The position numbers were made by a program, and so were the translations under genes. Of a stretch of DNA of 64,000 nt, positions 51,054-60,594 are shown piece by piece. The notes below the pieces were generated by a model, which saw nothing but the letters and a program-made list of their open reading frames with translations, was not told where the DNA came from and did no database searches. The stretch is from UBA1672 sp963977495 (GTDB lineage: Bacteria > Pseudomonadota > Alphaproteobacteria > Micavibrionales > Micavibrionaceae), in NCBI GenBank assembly GCA_963977495.1, contig CAXBOT010000005.1, positions 49,634-113,633 of the forward strand, in the 5' to 3' direction. Every line of letters starts with the position of its first letter. Within the stretch, counting starts at the first letter, position 1.

Positions 51054-51779
51054 ATGGGAAAATTACCCATATCACTGGGGCTTTCAAGACTAGATATGAA
51101 AGCCAAAAAGACAACAAGCGGAGCCAGACCTTCTGGCTCCGTTTCTTCCGCTAAAAGTGACCCTCTGCTCACAAAAGAAATTAAGCAAAAAATTTACATG
51201 CGCGATGACCACACGTGTCAATGCTGCGGTTTTAAATCCAAAAAATATCAGGAAGTCCATGCCCTTAACGGTAATGACAGCGATTTGTCAGAAGATAATT
51301 TGACAACCACCTGTATTTTTTGCCATCAATGTTTCAATCTCGATCAGGTTAGTGTTATGCGCTCAGGCGTTTTACTTTGGCTGCCTGAGATAGACCAAGC
51401 CGACCTTCACCATATCGCTCGCGCCGTTTATGTTGCGCGTATATCGCAAGGCCCTATTGCTGATGCGGCGCGTAAAGCTTTGGATGGTCTTATGCAAAGA
51501 CGCGAAGCTGTCCGTGCGCGTATCGGAACAGATGACCCGTATATTCTGGCCACTGTTTTAAAAGATTATCTGACAACAGCGCACTATGGCAATCGCGACA
51601 AAAAAATCGAAGGCGTACGCCTTTTCCCGCTTGATCGTCGCATTATCAAAGAAGCTGATCTGGAATTTAACCAATTCCCTCAAATTCTCGCCTACTGGCG
51701 TTCAAAAGACGGCCCCTTTGGTGGAAAAACACCCCAAAAATGGTTTGATCTTTATCATCAAATTCAGGCCGCTGCGTAA
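51054..51779 (+). CDS. icmJ: Type IVB protein IcmJ/DotN-like, HNH-type zinc fold
   Basis: A 241-residue cytoplasmic protein. The zinc-binding HNH-like site is RDDHTCQCCGF followed by LTTTCIFCHQCF. The C-terminal half holds helices ending RRIIKEADLEFNQFPQILAYW. In Legionella DotN is part of the DotL coupling complex and shows no known nuclease role. ATG 51054 is chosen; GTG 51048 is also possible. The coding region for residues 23-32 forms a strong hairpin (51119-51147). It precedes icmB, matching Legionella icmJ-icmB order. Confidence 0.86.
   Translation: MGKLPISLGLSRLDMKAKKTTSGARPSGSVSSAKSDPLLTKEIKQKIYMRDDHTCQCCGFKSKKYQEVHALNGNDSDLSEDNLTTTCIFCHQCFNLDQVSVMRSGVLLWLPEIDQADLHHIARAVYVARISQGPIADAARKALDGLMQRREAVRARIGTDDPYILATVLKDYLTTAHYGNRDKKIEGVRLFPLDRRIIKEADLEFNQFPQILAYWRSKDGPFGGKTPQKWFDLYHQIQAAA
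51119..51147 (+). terminator. Terminator-like hairpin inside the 5' part of icmJ
   Basis: CGGAGCCAGA (51119-51128) pairs perfectly with TCTGGCTCCG (51132-51141) around a three-base loop, followed by TTTCTT (51142-51147). It lies about 80 bases past the icmD stop and within the first 100 bases of icmJ, so it may act as an attenuator. Confidence 0.55.
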
Positions 51780-51927
51780 CATTCTTAGTTTTACTTTTTC
51801 ATAACGCTGACATAACACTGTCACGAGCGATTTCTTTAGTAGATTATCTTAATCTGTTATATAAATTTTTATGATTATAAGTTAGAATTTCTAAAGTTTA
51901 ACAAGAGCAGAATAAACAAATCATCAT

Positions 51928-54900
51928 ATGAAACTCGCCGATAAAATACTTGCCCCCTTTCAAAAAGCCCTCCGACTGTCTGTTTCGTCGTTTATCAGAC
52001 TTGAAACAATGGAAAATGCAACCACGCTCGTCTCCACTGACGGCTCACTTATTTCCTATGTTAAGGTCGAGGGCAGTAAGCAAATTATCGGGGACGAAGA
52101 ATACGAACAAATCGTCAAATCATCGAATATTAAAATCGGTGCACGTTTTGACCGTATCGGTCACTCTATGCAGGTTTATTTTGTCCGCGATCCCAACAGA
52201 ATTAAGCAAAAACTGGAAGATCAAATCGGGCCAAGCCGCAAAAGTGCGGATAATATCGGGATGGATCTCGAAGATGTGTTTGATGAAAAGGTCAATCACC
52301 TTGCGAAATTTCTGACCCATGAAGAGCAATATTTCGTCTTATGGACACGCCCGTCCTGTTTATCCAAAAACGAATTAAAACGCGCGGGTGAGAATGCCAA
52401 AGAAGAAGGCAAGGACTGGGTTCCTGCCGCCGGATCACAATATCCCTTTGGCGTGCTTGAGCCACTCAGAACACGACATAAAAGTTTCACCAGCGCGATG
52501 ATGACCGCTTTTAGTGAATTGGGTATTGAGTGCCAATTGCTTGAAGTGCACGATGCCTTAAACGCGGTGCGGAGCAATTTATTCCCCGATCGTGCGAATG
52601 ACAAATGGCGCGCCTGCTTACCCGGTGACCCTATTCCACCAAGAGCGCCACAAAGCTCGGTTGATATGTCTGATATTTTATGGCCGAACCTACCCGGACA
52701 AATCACCGCGGGTGATGCCAAGGTTTTGGGGAAATCTGTTGTCAGAATTGGTAATTTACTCTGGGCGGGTGCGGATATGTCACTTGGCCCGATGGACGCT
52801 ACAGCCTTTCCGGTTTTCCTAAATCGTATGGTTGAAGCAGATATTCCCTTCAGAATTTCATTCCTAATCGATGGCGGCGGCGCATCAGCCATTGCGTTTA
52901 AAACATTTGCAGCCACCATTATGGGGCCGACAAACGCAGGGAACAAACCCATTAAATATTCCCTTGAGAGCTTAACCACGCTTTCAAGACAAGAGCCCGT
53001 TGTGAAGATTCGTATCTCTTTTGCGACATGGTGTAAAGTTGAAGAAAAAGATCAAATCCTTGATCGCCTGTCTGTTCTGCTCCAGTCGTTTGAGAGTTGG
53101 GGATATTGTCAGGTTAACGAATATTCCGGTGATCCGCTTGATTGTGTGATGTCCTCGGCTATGGGTATCCATTGTGCGGGAACCGCACCTTCGGGCATTG
53201 CGCCCATGATCGAAATTATGCGTCTGTTGCCTTGGCAAAGACCGTCCAGCCCGTTTGAAACAGGCGCTATGATTTTCAGAACACCCGATGGAAAAATGTG
53301 GCCGTATCAAACAGGAACAAACCTGACAACCACATGGTTCGACCTTATTTTCGCGCAGCCCGGTGGTGGTAAATCGGTTTTGCTGAACACACTGAATTTC
53401 GGAACATCTATCACACCGGGATTGAGCAACTTGCCTTATATCGCGGTTATCGATATTGGCCCGTCTTCTTCCGGTTTGATCTCGCTTGTAAAAGAGGCTC
53501 TACCGCTCAGCAAGCAGCATTTGGCCTCTTATTATCGTCTGCAAATGGCGCACCAATATGCGATTAACCCATTTGATACGCAGCTTGGTTGTCGTTATCC
53601 GCTGCCCGATGAGCGCAGTTTCCTTGTTGAACTTTTAACTTTGCTGACCACACCGCCCGGTTACGATAAGCCCTATGACGGTATGCAACAGCTTTGTGGT
53701 CTTGTGGTTGATGAAATGTTCCGCTGGCGTGACGATGGTTCGGCCAACGCAGAATCACGCCCCTATTTGCCACGTCTGGAAATGGAAATTGATGCCGCGA
53801 TCCAGAAATTTAATGTTCACTTGCCCTCCGATCCGTTCTGGTGGGATATCGTCGATAAAATGTTCGAACTTGACCAACCGCACCTTGCCAACCTTGCGCA
53901 ACGTCACGCCGTTCCGACATTAAACGATGCGATTACCGCGTCCAGAAAACCACAGATCAGATCCTTGCTTGAAGAAACATCCGTGGGCGTGAGTGCGGAA
54001 AGTGTGATTGGCGCGTTTGAACGTATGGTCACATCTGCGATCCGTGAATATCCTATTTTGTCTTCTGTAACGCAGTTTGACATCGCCGACACACGTCTAT
54101 GCTCCCTCGACTTGATGGACGTTGCGCCGCAAGGGGATGAAGCCGCTGACCGCCAAACATCTATTATGTACATGCTTGCACGTCATGCGCTGGTACGCGC
54201 ATGGTGGATGAGTGCGGATACGCTGCAAAACGTGCCTGAAAAATTCCGTCAATATCATGCCTTACGTCTGCAAGATATCAGCGAAACACCAAAGCGCTTG
54301 AACTTTGACGAATTCCACAGAACAAGCCGATCAAGAGCCGTTCGTTCGCAGATTATCCGTGACGTGCGTGAGGGGCGAAAACGCGGCGTTCAAATCGTTC
54401 TGACATCACAGCTTATTGATGACTTTGATAAAGATATGGTCGATTTGGCGACAGGGGTCTGGATTTTGGGAACTGCGATTTCCGATAAGGCCGTTCAGGA
54501 TGTTGTCGACCGTTTTGGTCTGTCCAATACCGCGCGCCATGTTATGCGCTTTAAACTCACCGGTCCGAAATCAATCGGTGCGCCGGCTCTGGTCGTAATC
54601 GGCTCGACATCCGGTCGTTATGAACAGCATATTTATAATACACTCGGCCCGATTGAGTTATGGGCGTTTTCAACCTCTGCAGAAGATGTGTCGATTAGAA
54701 ACCGCCTCTACACCGTTTTAGGATCATCGCGCGCACGTCAAATGTTGGCTTCGAAATTCCCGGGCGGTAGCGCCAGAAACGAAATCAGACGCCGCGTTCT
54801 CGCCGATAGCGAAGAGGGTGATTCCCGTCAGGCTATGATCAGTGGCGTCATTGAAAATATTGTCAATGAACTGGTCGAGGAAAGTAAAGAAACGCAGCAA

Positions 54901-54936
54901 TTAGAAGACAGCAAGCGCATCAAATTAAGAGTATAA
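51928..54936 (+). CDS. icmB: Type IVB ATPase DotO/IcmB-like (VirB4 family)
   Basis: A 1002-residue VirB4-type AAA+ ATPase energising assembly and transport. The Walker A motif is QPGGGKSVLL at about residues 478-487. The Walker B-like region is RLNFDEFHRTSRS, and a later GVQIVLTSQLIDDF segment fits the sensor region. The N-terminal domain begins ILAPFQKALRLSVSSFIRLE, typical of IcmB. Length matches Legionella DotO (about 1009). It follows icmJ by about 150 bases and is followed 7 bases later by an unknown membrane protein gene. Confidence 0.94.
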   Translation: MKLADKILAPFQKALRLSVSSFIRLETMENATTLVSTDGSLISYVKVEGSKQIIGDEEYEQIVKSSNIKIGARFDRIGHSMQVYFVRDPNRIKQKLEDQIGPSRKSADNIGMDLEDVFDEKVNHLAKFLTHEEQYFVLWTRPSCLSKNELKRAGENAKEEGKDWVPAAGSQYPFGVLEPLRTRHKSFTSAMMTAFSELGIECQLLEVHDALNAVRSNLFPDRANDKWRACLPGDPIPPRAPQSSVDMSDILWPNLPGQITAGDAKVLGKSVVRIGNLLWAGADMSLGPMDATAFPVFLNRMVEADIPFRISFLIDGGGASAIAFKTFAATIMGPTNAGNKPIKYSLESLTTLSRQEPVVKIRISFATWCKVEEKDQILDRLSVLLQSFESWGYCQVNEYSGDPLDCVMSSAMGIHCAGTAPSGIAPMIEIMRLLPWQRPSSPFETGAMIFRTPDGKMWPYQTGTNLTTTWFDLIFAQPGGGKSVLLNTLNFGTSITPGLSNLPYIAVIDIGPSSSGLISLVKEALPLSKQHLASYYRLQMAHQYAINPFDTQLGCRYPLPDERSFLVELLTLLTTPPGYDKPYDGMQQLCGLVVDEMFRWRDDGSANAESRPYLPRLEMEIDAAIQKFNVHLPSDPFWWDIVDKMFELDQPHLANLAQRHAVPTLNDAITASRKPQIRSLLEETSVGVSAESVIGAFERMVTSAIREYPILSSVTQFDIADTRLCSLDLMDVAPQGDEAADRQTSIMYMLARHALVRAWWMSADTLQNVPEKFRQYHALRLQDISETPKRLNFDEFHRTSRSRAVRSQIIRDVREGRKRGVQIVLTSQLIDDFDKDMVDLATGVWILGTAISDKAVQDVVDRFGLSNTARHVMRFKLTGPKSIGAPALVVIGSTSGRYEQHIYNTLGPIELWAFSTSAEDVSIRNRLYTVLGSSRARQMLASKFPGGSARNEIRRRVLADSEEGDSRQAMISGVIENIVNELVEESKETQQLEDSKRIKLRV

Positions 54937-54943
54937 TTAGGCA

Positions 54944-55522
54944 ATGGATGAAAAAGAGGAAATCGCAAAACAAACGCTTGTCGAGGATGAAAAGCCTAAA
55001 GAAACGCTTGCCGATAAATTAAAAGCACAAAAAAAACAAGCCCGCAAAAAAACGATAAAAAGAACCATTTTATTCAGTGTTTTAGCTCTGTTTTCTTGGT
55101 GTGTATGGTTCCTTTTCAAACCCTTTCAAGCCTCTGCCGAATATGGTATCTGCCGAACCATGCTTGAGCTTACCGTGCCCTACCCCTATTCAATCTATGT
55201 CAGCGAAGTCAAAAACAAACGTGATGGCGCCTTAGAAATGTGGTACACGCATACGGATGGTTTTGGTGAATATCGCATGGAATCATTTACATGCAGAATG
55301 CGCATCAACCCCGAAACCAACACGACCGAACTGACCGAAATTAAAATGCATAAAGTGACGATGGACCCGCAAAAACTGGCTAATTTAAACAATGCCATGC
55401 CTTATTTCGTGGCCACGCCATTGATCTTGAATTATCCGGCAGCACTACCGGATTCTATCGGCGACTTGCAATTCGACTTCAACAAGTTTAGAAGAGTCAA
55501 AATCGACGACATCAAAAAATAG
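54944..55522 (+). CDS. Unknown bitopic membrane protein at the end of the type IVB operon
   Basis: A 192-residue protein that I do not recognise. A Lys/Glu-rich cytoplasmic N-terminus (1-44) is followed by one membrane span (about 45-60, TILFSVLALFSWCVWFLF) and a periplasmic domain. Its features are YGICRTMLELTVPYPYSIYV and FTCRMRINPE with two cysteines. It lies 7 bases after icmB, so it is almost certainly co-transcribed with the dot/icm run. In Legionella the neighbour at this position differs. It may be a lineage-specific component. Confidence 0.7.
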   Translation: MDEKEEIAKQTLVEDEKPKETLADKLKAQKKQARKKTIKRTILFSVLALFSWCVWFLFKPFQASAEYGICRTMLELTVPYPYSIYVSEVKNKRDGALEMWYTHTDGFGEYRMESFTCRMRINPETNTTELTEIKMHKVTMDPQKLANLNNAMPYFVATPLILNYPAALPDSIGDLQFDFNKFRRVKIDDIKK

Positions 55523-55531
55523 GGCCTTACC

Positions 55532-56569
55532 ATGCAATACAGAAAACTCGGACGGACAGATTTGGACGTGAGTCTGATATGCCTTGGCACCATGACATGG
55601 GGCCGCCAAAACACCGAAGAAGAAGGCCACGCGCAAATGGATTATGCCCTAGAGCAGGGTATAAACTTCTTCGATACTGCCGAAATGTACGCCGTACCAC
55701 CAACCGCAGAGACCTACGGTAAAACCGAAACCATCATCGGATCATGGTTTGCCAAAACAGGTGATCGCGACAAGGTTATTCTGGCCTCTAAAATCGCAGG
55801 GCCTTCCCTGCCATGGATACGCGATGGAAAATACATTATTGATCGCGCCAATATTCTGCAAGCGGTCGAAGACTCCCTTACGCGCCTTCAAACCGACTAT
55901 ATAGATTTATACCAATTACACTGGCCGAACCGTGGCTCTAACCATTTCGGACAGCACTGGTCGTTCAACCCGCAATTCCATCTGCCGGAGGTTACCGATA
56001 ACTTCCTCGAAGTGCTGGAAACCATGGGTGAGCTTGTAAAAGCAGGCAAAATCCGACATATTGGTCTGTCCAATGAAACCGCATGGGGCACGATGAAATG
56101 GCTGCGCCTGTCAGAGGAAAAGTCCCTGCCGCGCATGGCCTCGATCCAAAATGAATATAGCTTGCTCTGCCGCCTGTTTGACGGTGATCTGCAAGAGGTC
56201 GCCATGACCGAGCAATGCGGCCTTCTCGCGTGGTCACCCCTCGCCACGGGTATGATCAGCGGTAAATATCTCGGCGGCAAACGCCCCAAAGGCACGCGCT
56301 GGACTTTATTGGATAAACCCCCGCGCGATAGCAAAAATGGCCAAGCCGCCGTTCAAGCTTATATGAAGGTTGCGAAAAAACACGGGCATGATGTCTGTCA
56401 AATGGCACTGGCCTTCGTCAATAGCCGCCCATTCATCACCGCAAATATCATCGGTGCAACCAATATGGAACAACTTAAATCGAACATCGCTTCGATTGAC
56501 CTCACCCTCTCGGCAGAGTGCCTAAAAGATATCGAAACCGTACGCAGACAATTCCCCGTTCCGTATTAA
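55532..56569 (+). CDS. Aldo/keto reductase (Tas-like)
   Basis: A 345-residue NADPH-dependent oxidoreductase with a TIM barrel. It starts MQYRKLGRTDLDVSLICLGTMTWG and has the active-site Asp/Tyr in FFDTAEMYAV, the catalytic Lys region VILASKIAGP, and the His of YQLHWPNR. The C-terminal cofactor region holds the segment ANIIGATNMEQLKSNI. It resembles E. coli Tas. It starts 9 bases after the previous stop, so read-through from the secretion operon is possible, but no functional link is evident. Confidence 0.9.
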   Translation: MQYRKLGRTDLDVSLICLGTMTWGRQNTEEEGHAQMDYALEQGINFFDTAEMYAVPPTAETYGKTETIIGSWFAKTGDRDKVILASKIAGPSLPWIRDGKYIIDRANILQAVEDSLTRLQTDYIDLYQLHWPNRGSNHFGQHWSFNPQFHLPEVTDNFLEVLETMGELVKAGKIRHIGLSNETAWGTMKWLRLSEEKSLPRMASIQNEYSLLCRLFDGDLQEVAMTEQCGLLAWSPLATGMISGKYLGGKRPKGTRWTLLDKPPRDSKNGQAAVQAYMKVAKKHGHDVCQMALAFVNSRPFITANIIGATNMEQLKSNIASIDLTLSAECLKDIETVRRQFPVPY

Positions 56570-56576
56570 CCCAAAA

Positions 56577-57383
56577 TCAAACCGCTCGTTTGGCTTTCAT
56601 TTTTGCCAATAAAATCGCTCCGATCAAAAATGCGGCGATTGAAAATCCGAATGTGTGTGTCGTCGGAATACCCCAAAACATCACCCCGACATTTTGATAA
56701 ATGATCAAAACAGCCACGGTAATGGCATATGGTTCTATCGGTATATATGTGTGTGTAAATGCATTAAAAGCCGCGCACACCTTGAACCACAGAGATTTTC
56801 TCTCTTCGGGTAAATCGTGGAATTTTATAATTTGCGTCAATAATAAAAACGACAACATAATCACAATGGCAAAATACCAGATTTTCACAACGATAAACAA
56901 ACCCAGCCCGAACAAGCCCAAAAACGGATTGGTCACATCGGTAAAGGCGCGGCCATCATTGCCCGAGCGCGAATAAATCATCGGCGGGTTGTTTTGCCTG
57001 ATCCATGCGGGCGGATCGGCCTTAAATTTGAATATCGCAGGCAACGGATAAACCGTTTTCCACATAAATACCAAACACATATCCGCGCTGTAACACAGGG
57101 GGATGGCTTGCCCTCTGGTCGGGGTATAGGCCACGATAAAACCATCCTTATCCCTGAATTGAATACGGTTCATCGGGTAGACTTTGCTGTTTTCATAGCC
57201 GTAGGTGGTGGCGCGCTCCATCGTCAGCTGTGTAAAATCACCAATGTTCAGCGAACCGATTTCCGCAACGCTGTAGCTGTTATGCACGCCGATAAACGGG
57301 TTTTTGGAAGGCTTTTTGGCCTCGGCGATTTGCACAAAGGACAGACACAGAAAAACCACCAAAACTGCGCGCAGATATGTCAT
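56577..57383 (-). CDS. Hypothetical membrane protein with signal peptide
   Basis: A 268-residue protein of unknown family. A signal peptide is present at 1-22 (ending AEA). An exported domain of about 120 residues follows. The second half has four membrane spans with short loops (from about residue 150). It overlaps the end of mltA by 4 bases (ATGA), so it is translated after mltA in one operon. It may be a wall-associated protein, but no motif supports that. It converges with the aldo/keto reductase gene. Confidence 0.75.
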   Translation of the reverse strand: MTYLRAVLVVFLCLSFVQIAEAKKPSKNPFIGVHNSYSVAEIGSLNIGDFTQLTMERATTYGYENSKVYPMNRIQFRDKDGFIVAYTPTRGQAIPLCYSADMCLVFMWKTVYPLPAIFKFKADPPAWIRQNNPPMIYSRSGNDGRAFTDVTNPFLGLFGLGLFIVVKIWYFAIVIMLSFLLLTQIIKFHDLPEERKSLWFKVCAAFNAFTHTYIPIEPYAITVAVLIIYQNVGVMFWGIPTTHTFGFSIAAFLIGAILLAKMKAKRAV

Positions 57384-58546
57384 TCCTCCGTTGCCTTCTT
57401 AGGCAGTAAAACCCAATAACGCCCCTGCGATTTCATCTTACCCGCCATGTCTTCGGCGCGATCACCATAGCCCCAGAACACATCCCCGCGTACCATGCCG
57501 ACAATCGCCCCGCCTGTATCTTGCGCGACCATCATACGGCGCAAGGGCAGCTGATCGCCCGCAGGGTGCGTAATATCCACCCAGAGCGGCAATCCATAGG
57601 AAAATTTTGTGCGGTCCACCGCTAAGGAACGCTCCGCGGTTAAGGCAACGCCCTCCGCGCCCATCGGGCCGTCGCCTCTGATCTCACGGAAAAATACATA
57701 TGATTTGTTGGTGTTCATAATGGTATCGGCCTGATCGGGGTTTGCCTCCAGCCACGCCCGTATGCTCTGCATGGACACAGTGTCTTTATTCAGCGCGCCC
57801 ATTTTAATCAGCTCACGCCCGATCGCATAATATGGGTGGCCGTTTTGCCCCGCATAACCAATACGCGCCGTAGTGCCATCATCCATTCGCACAATGCCAG
57901 AGCCTTGAATCTGCACGAAAAAAGCATCCACCGCATCATCAACCCAAAGCAACGCTTTATCATTATGCGGCCAGTCCCCCGCCACGATTTCCGCGCGGTT
58001 TTCATAGGGTTTCAGGTTACCGCCCTGCACGCGCCCTGCGATGCGTACACCCTTCAGATCTTCACGAAACGCGCCCAAATTCACCATCACCAAATCATCG
58101 GGGCGTTGATAAAGCGGAATGGTGTAGGGCGGTTTATGAATGCGTGATCCCTTTAACGATGCCTCGTAATAGCCCGTAAATAAACCCACCGGATCATCAT
58201 CAGCGCTTATTTGATAAGGCGTAAAATTGGTTTCAAAAAATGTTTGGATATCCGCCGCATTCCAATCATCACTTTGCGTGAAAGTCTCGCATGCGCCCTG
58301 CCAATCGCCATAGGTTCCGGCCTGTTTCAAAACGCCAAACGGCGTATCGGGCGCACGTTTTAAAATGCGGTGGCATGATTTATCAAAGGCGCGGACAAGC
58401 CCTGTAAAATCATCCTGCCCCCAATCGGGCAGCGCCGCGAATGTCACAGGTGTTAAAACCAAAACAGGCGGCTTTTCGGGCGGTGACTCTGCCTCATCAC
58501 ACGCGGCTACAAAAAAGATCAGAAACAAACAAAGAAATATGCGCAT
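57380..58546 (-). CDS. mltA: Membrane-bound lytic murein transglycosylase A
   Basis: A 388-residue outer-membrane lipoprotein that cleaves peptidoglycan. ATG 58546 gives the signal peptide MRIFLCLFLIFFVAAC with lipobox VAAC (Cys16); the longer start at 58585 would hide it. The 3D/MltA fold is seen in FTGYYEASLKGS, YRNGTA-like IGYAGQNGHPY, and the C-terminal Asp motif VAQDTGGAIVG plus GDVFWGYG. It precedes an unknown membrane gene in the same operon and lies near Tim44-like, fxsA and secB genes, a known alphaproteobacterial neighbourhood. Confidence 0.93.
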   Translation of the reverse strand: MRIFLCLFLIFFVAACDEAESPPEKPPVLVLTPVTFAALPDWGQDDFTGLVRAFDKSCHRILKRAPDTPFGVLKQAGTYGDWQGACETFTQSDDWNAADIQTFFETNFTPYQISADDDPVGLFTGYYEASLKGSRIHKPPYTIPLYQRPDDLVMVNLGAFREDLKGVRIAGRVQGGNLKPYENRAEIVAGDWPHNDKALLWVDDAVDAFFVQIQGSGIVRMDDGTTARIGYAGQNGHPYYAIGRELIKMGALNKDTVSMQSIRAWLEANPDQADTIMNTNKSYVFFREIRGDGPMGAEGVALTAERSLAVDRTKFSYGLPLWVDITHPAGDQLPLRRMMVAQDTGGAIVGMVRGDVFWGYGDRAEDMAGKMKSQGRYWVLLPKKATEE

Positions 58547-58608
58547 ACAAAAAATGTACACGTTCTCCAACTCTGTTGAAAGCATAATTCTATAGGGGTG
58601 AGAGCGTT

Positions 58609-59355
58609 TTAATGTGTATTAGGAATGGTGTCGTTATCATTCACGCCATCTTCGCGCGTTTCAACAACCAACCAACGCGGATCACGGGATTTAACATCGC
58701 GTGAGAACGTCCACACATCACGCATCTGCGTTACTTTTTCAGGATGACCATGGACAATTTCGCCACTTTCATCCTTTGTAACCGATACTTCGTTCGCCCA
58801 GAAACGTACAGTCACCAAAGCGTTTTTCCCATCAAGGCGCGCTTCGATAATTTCGGATTTTTGTATGGATTGAATTTCGGTCTCCATAACTTCACCCGCC
58901 TTTTCGCGCACATCAATTGCGCCGCTGAACGCTTCGAATACTTGCGGGCTGAGCAAATCTTCCAATGTGTCACGATCGCCATCGGCAAAAGATTCAACAA
59001 CAAACACAAACGCATCTTGCGCCGCCTGAAGGAACACGTACACATCAAAACCACGATCAGCCTTAACAATATCGCGCAGTCCGTTTTGCGCCGTTTCGGC
59101 AGAAATCGCCATATTGCCTTTATCATTATCGGCAAGCTCTTCAATCAACAAAAGCTTATCCGCAGCCGTATCGCCTTCTTGACCGTTTAGGCCGACAATT
59201 TTGCCGTCTTCGCTTAATTCCAGTTTTGGCATAGAAATATTCGACTCATCATCTGAATGTGTGCCCAATATATTACGCAACCAGAAAATCAATCCGGCAG
59301 CGATCAACGCATATACCATTAATTCTGCAGCCACTTGAAAATTCCCTTGTTTCAT
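58609..59355 (-). CDS. Tim44-like domain protein
   Basis: A 248-residue membrane-anchored protein. One N-terminal span (about 10-26, MVYALIAAGLIFWL) is followed by a linker and a C-terminal Tim44-like domain. The domain contains VVESFADGDRDTLEDLLSPQ and later segments typical of the fold. Bacterial members resemble the mitochondrial import motor anchor Tim44, and the Caulobacter protein TimA was tied to SecB-neighbour genes. It is next to mltA and divergent from fxsA. Confidence 0.87.
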   Translation of the reverse strand: MKQGNFQVAAELMVYALIAAGLIFWLRNILGTHSDDESNISMPKLELSEDGKIVGLNGQEGDTAADKLLLIEELADNDKGNMAISAETAQNGLRDIVKADRGFDVYVFLQAAQDAFVFVVESFADGDRDTLEDLLSPQVFEAFSGAIDVREKAGEVMETEIQSIQKSEIIEARLDGKNALVTVRFWANEVSVTKDESGEIVHGHPEKVTQMRDVWTFSRDVKSRDPRWLVVETREDGVNDNDTIPNTH

Positions 59356-59455
59356 GCTGTTTTTCTATTCGCCTGACCTTACAGCGTATAAAATCATTTT
59401 ACCACAGTTTTTAGTATGATAAACCTAGTGCCATAAACACAAACGGGACGCCATT

Positions 59456-59938
59456 ATGCCATTTTTTGTTCTTTTTATTTTGATTCCCATATCCGAACTT
59501 ATGGTCTTTGTCAGCGTGAGCGATGAAATCGGCCTCGGCACAGCGCTTTTGATCTCACTGCTCACGGCCATTATCGGTGGCGCGATTGTAAAATATCAAG
59601 GCATACAAACCATGAGCGCCGCCAATCAGTCATTACAAAAGGGACACATCCCCTCAAAGGAGATGTTTGACGGGTTTTGCCTGATCGCGGCGGGGGCAAC
59701 CTTGATTACGCCGGGCTTTATCACTGATGCGTTGGGCTGCGCCTTGCTCATCCCCGCATTTCGCAATCTTTTGCGCAATAAAATGGTGCAATCAGGCAAA
59801 TTCCAAGCCACAGGTTTCAGCGCGGAATACGGCGAGTTCCATGATGGCAACCCACACGCCAGACCCGCCGACCCGACCATTATAGAGGCCGAATATGAAA
59901 CACTGGATGACGACAACAACACTAAAAACAACGGCTAA
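59456..59938 (+). CDS. fxsA: FxsA family membrane protein
   Basis: A 160-residue inner-membrane protein. It begins PFFVLFILIPISELMVFVSVS and contains the conserved LGTALLISLLTAIIGGAIVK and CLIAAGATLITPGFITDALG segments. FxsA in E. coli relieves phage T7 exclusion by F; its normal function is unknown. The C-terminus is a polar tail. It is divergent from the Tim44-like gene and precedes secB by about 90 bases. Confidence 0.93.
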   Translation: MPFFVLFILIPISELMVFVSVSDEIGLGTALLISLLTAIIGGAIVKYQGIQTMSAANQSLQKGHIPSKEMFDGFCLIAAGATLITPGFITDALGCALLIPAFRNLLRNKMVQSGKFQATGFSAEYGEFHDGNPHARPADPTIIEAEYETLDDDNNTKNNG

Positions 59939-60025
59939 ATCAGCCGCCGCATGACAAAGCTTGAGCTATGATCTTTTTTCATGCTAACAAGAACGACAAC
60001 AAACAAGATAAGGCACTTTGAAATT

Positions 60026-60556
60026 ATGAGCGATCAGAAAAACACACCCGAGAATAATAACGGCGACGTACTGCAAGCCACGGATTTACCTGTCACTGTG
60101 CACGCACAATATGTGCGCGACCTGTCTTTTGAAAACCCGAACGCGCCCGCCACGTTGCGCGGTGGTTTATCCAGCCCCGAAATGGACGTCAATGTCAGTA
60201 TGGACGCGAGAGAGATTGCAGACACCGACATCAAGAATATGTACGAAGTCGCGCTCACAATTTCTGCCACGGCCAAGCGCGAGGGCAAAACATTCTTCGT
60301 TGCCGAAGTGATCTACGGCATGACCGTATCAATCGGTGACATCGTACCCGAAGCCCAGCACCACCCGATTTTATTCATCGAAATTCCGCGTCTTGCCTTC
60401 CCGTTTGCGCGGCAAATCATGGCGACCATGACATCACAGGGCGGCTATCCGCCTGTGTTGCTTAACCCTGTTGATTTTCAGGCTCTTTATATGGATCGCT
60501 TTAAAAATGACATCGCCACCGCCCCAAAAGCCATGGCTGACGAGACTGTGAACTAA
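60026..60556 (+). CDS. secB: Protein-export chaperone SecB
   Basis: A 176-residue tetrameric chaperone that keeps preproteins unfolded for SecA. ATG 60026 (MSDQKNTPENNNG) is preferred over 59981, which adds a non-family stretch. Core motifs are AQYVRDLSFENPNAP, AEVIYGMTVSIGD and FPFARQIMATMTSQGGYPPV with LNPVDFQALY. Length is normal for alphaproteobacteria. It is followed by ppsR after only 38 bases, so no origin-type spacer is present between them. Confidence 0.97.
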   Translation: MSDQKNTPENNNGDVLQATDLPVTVHAQYVRDLSFENPNAPATLRGGLSSPEMDVNVSMDAREIADTDIKNMYEVALTISATAKREGKTFFVAEVIYGMTVSIGDIVPEAQHHPILFIEIPRLAFPFARQIMATMTSQGGYPPVLLNPVDFQALYMDRFKNDIATAPKAMADETVN

Positions 60557-60594
60557 ATCAGGCGCACAAAAACACGTAGAAGGCATATATAACT

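Noticed and set aside
52296..52979. Minus-strand 227-codon frame inside icmB
   Set aside because: The plus strand encodes the conserved VirB4-type ATPase throughout; no separate gene is likely.
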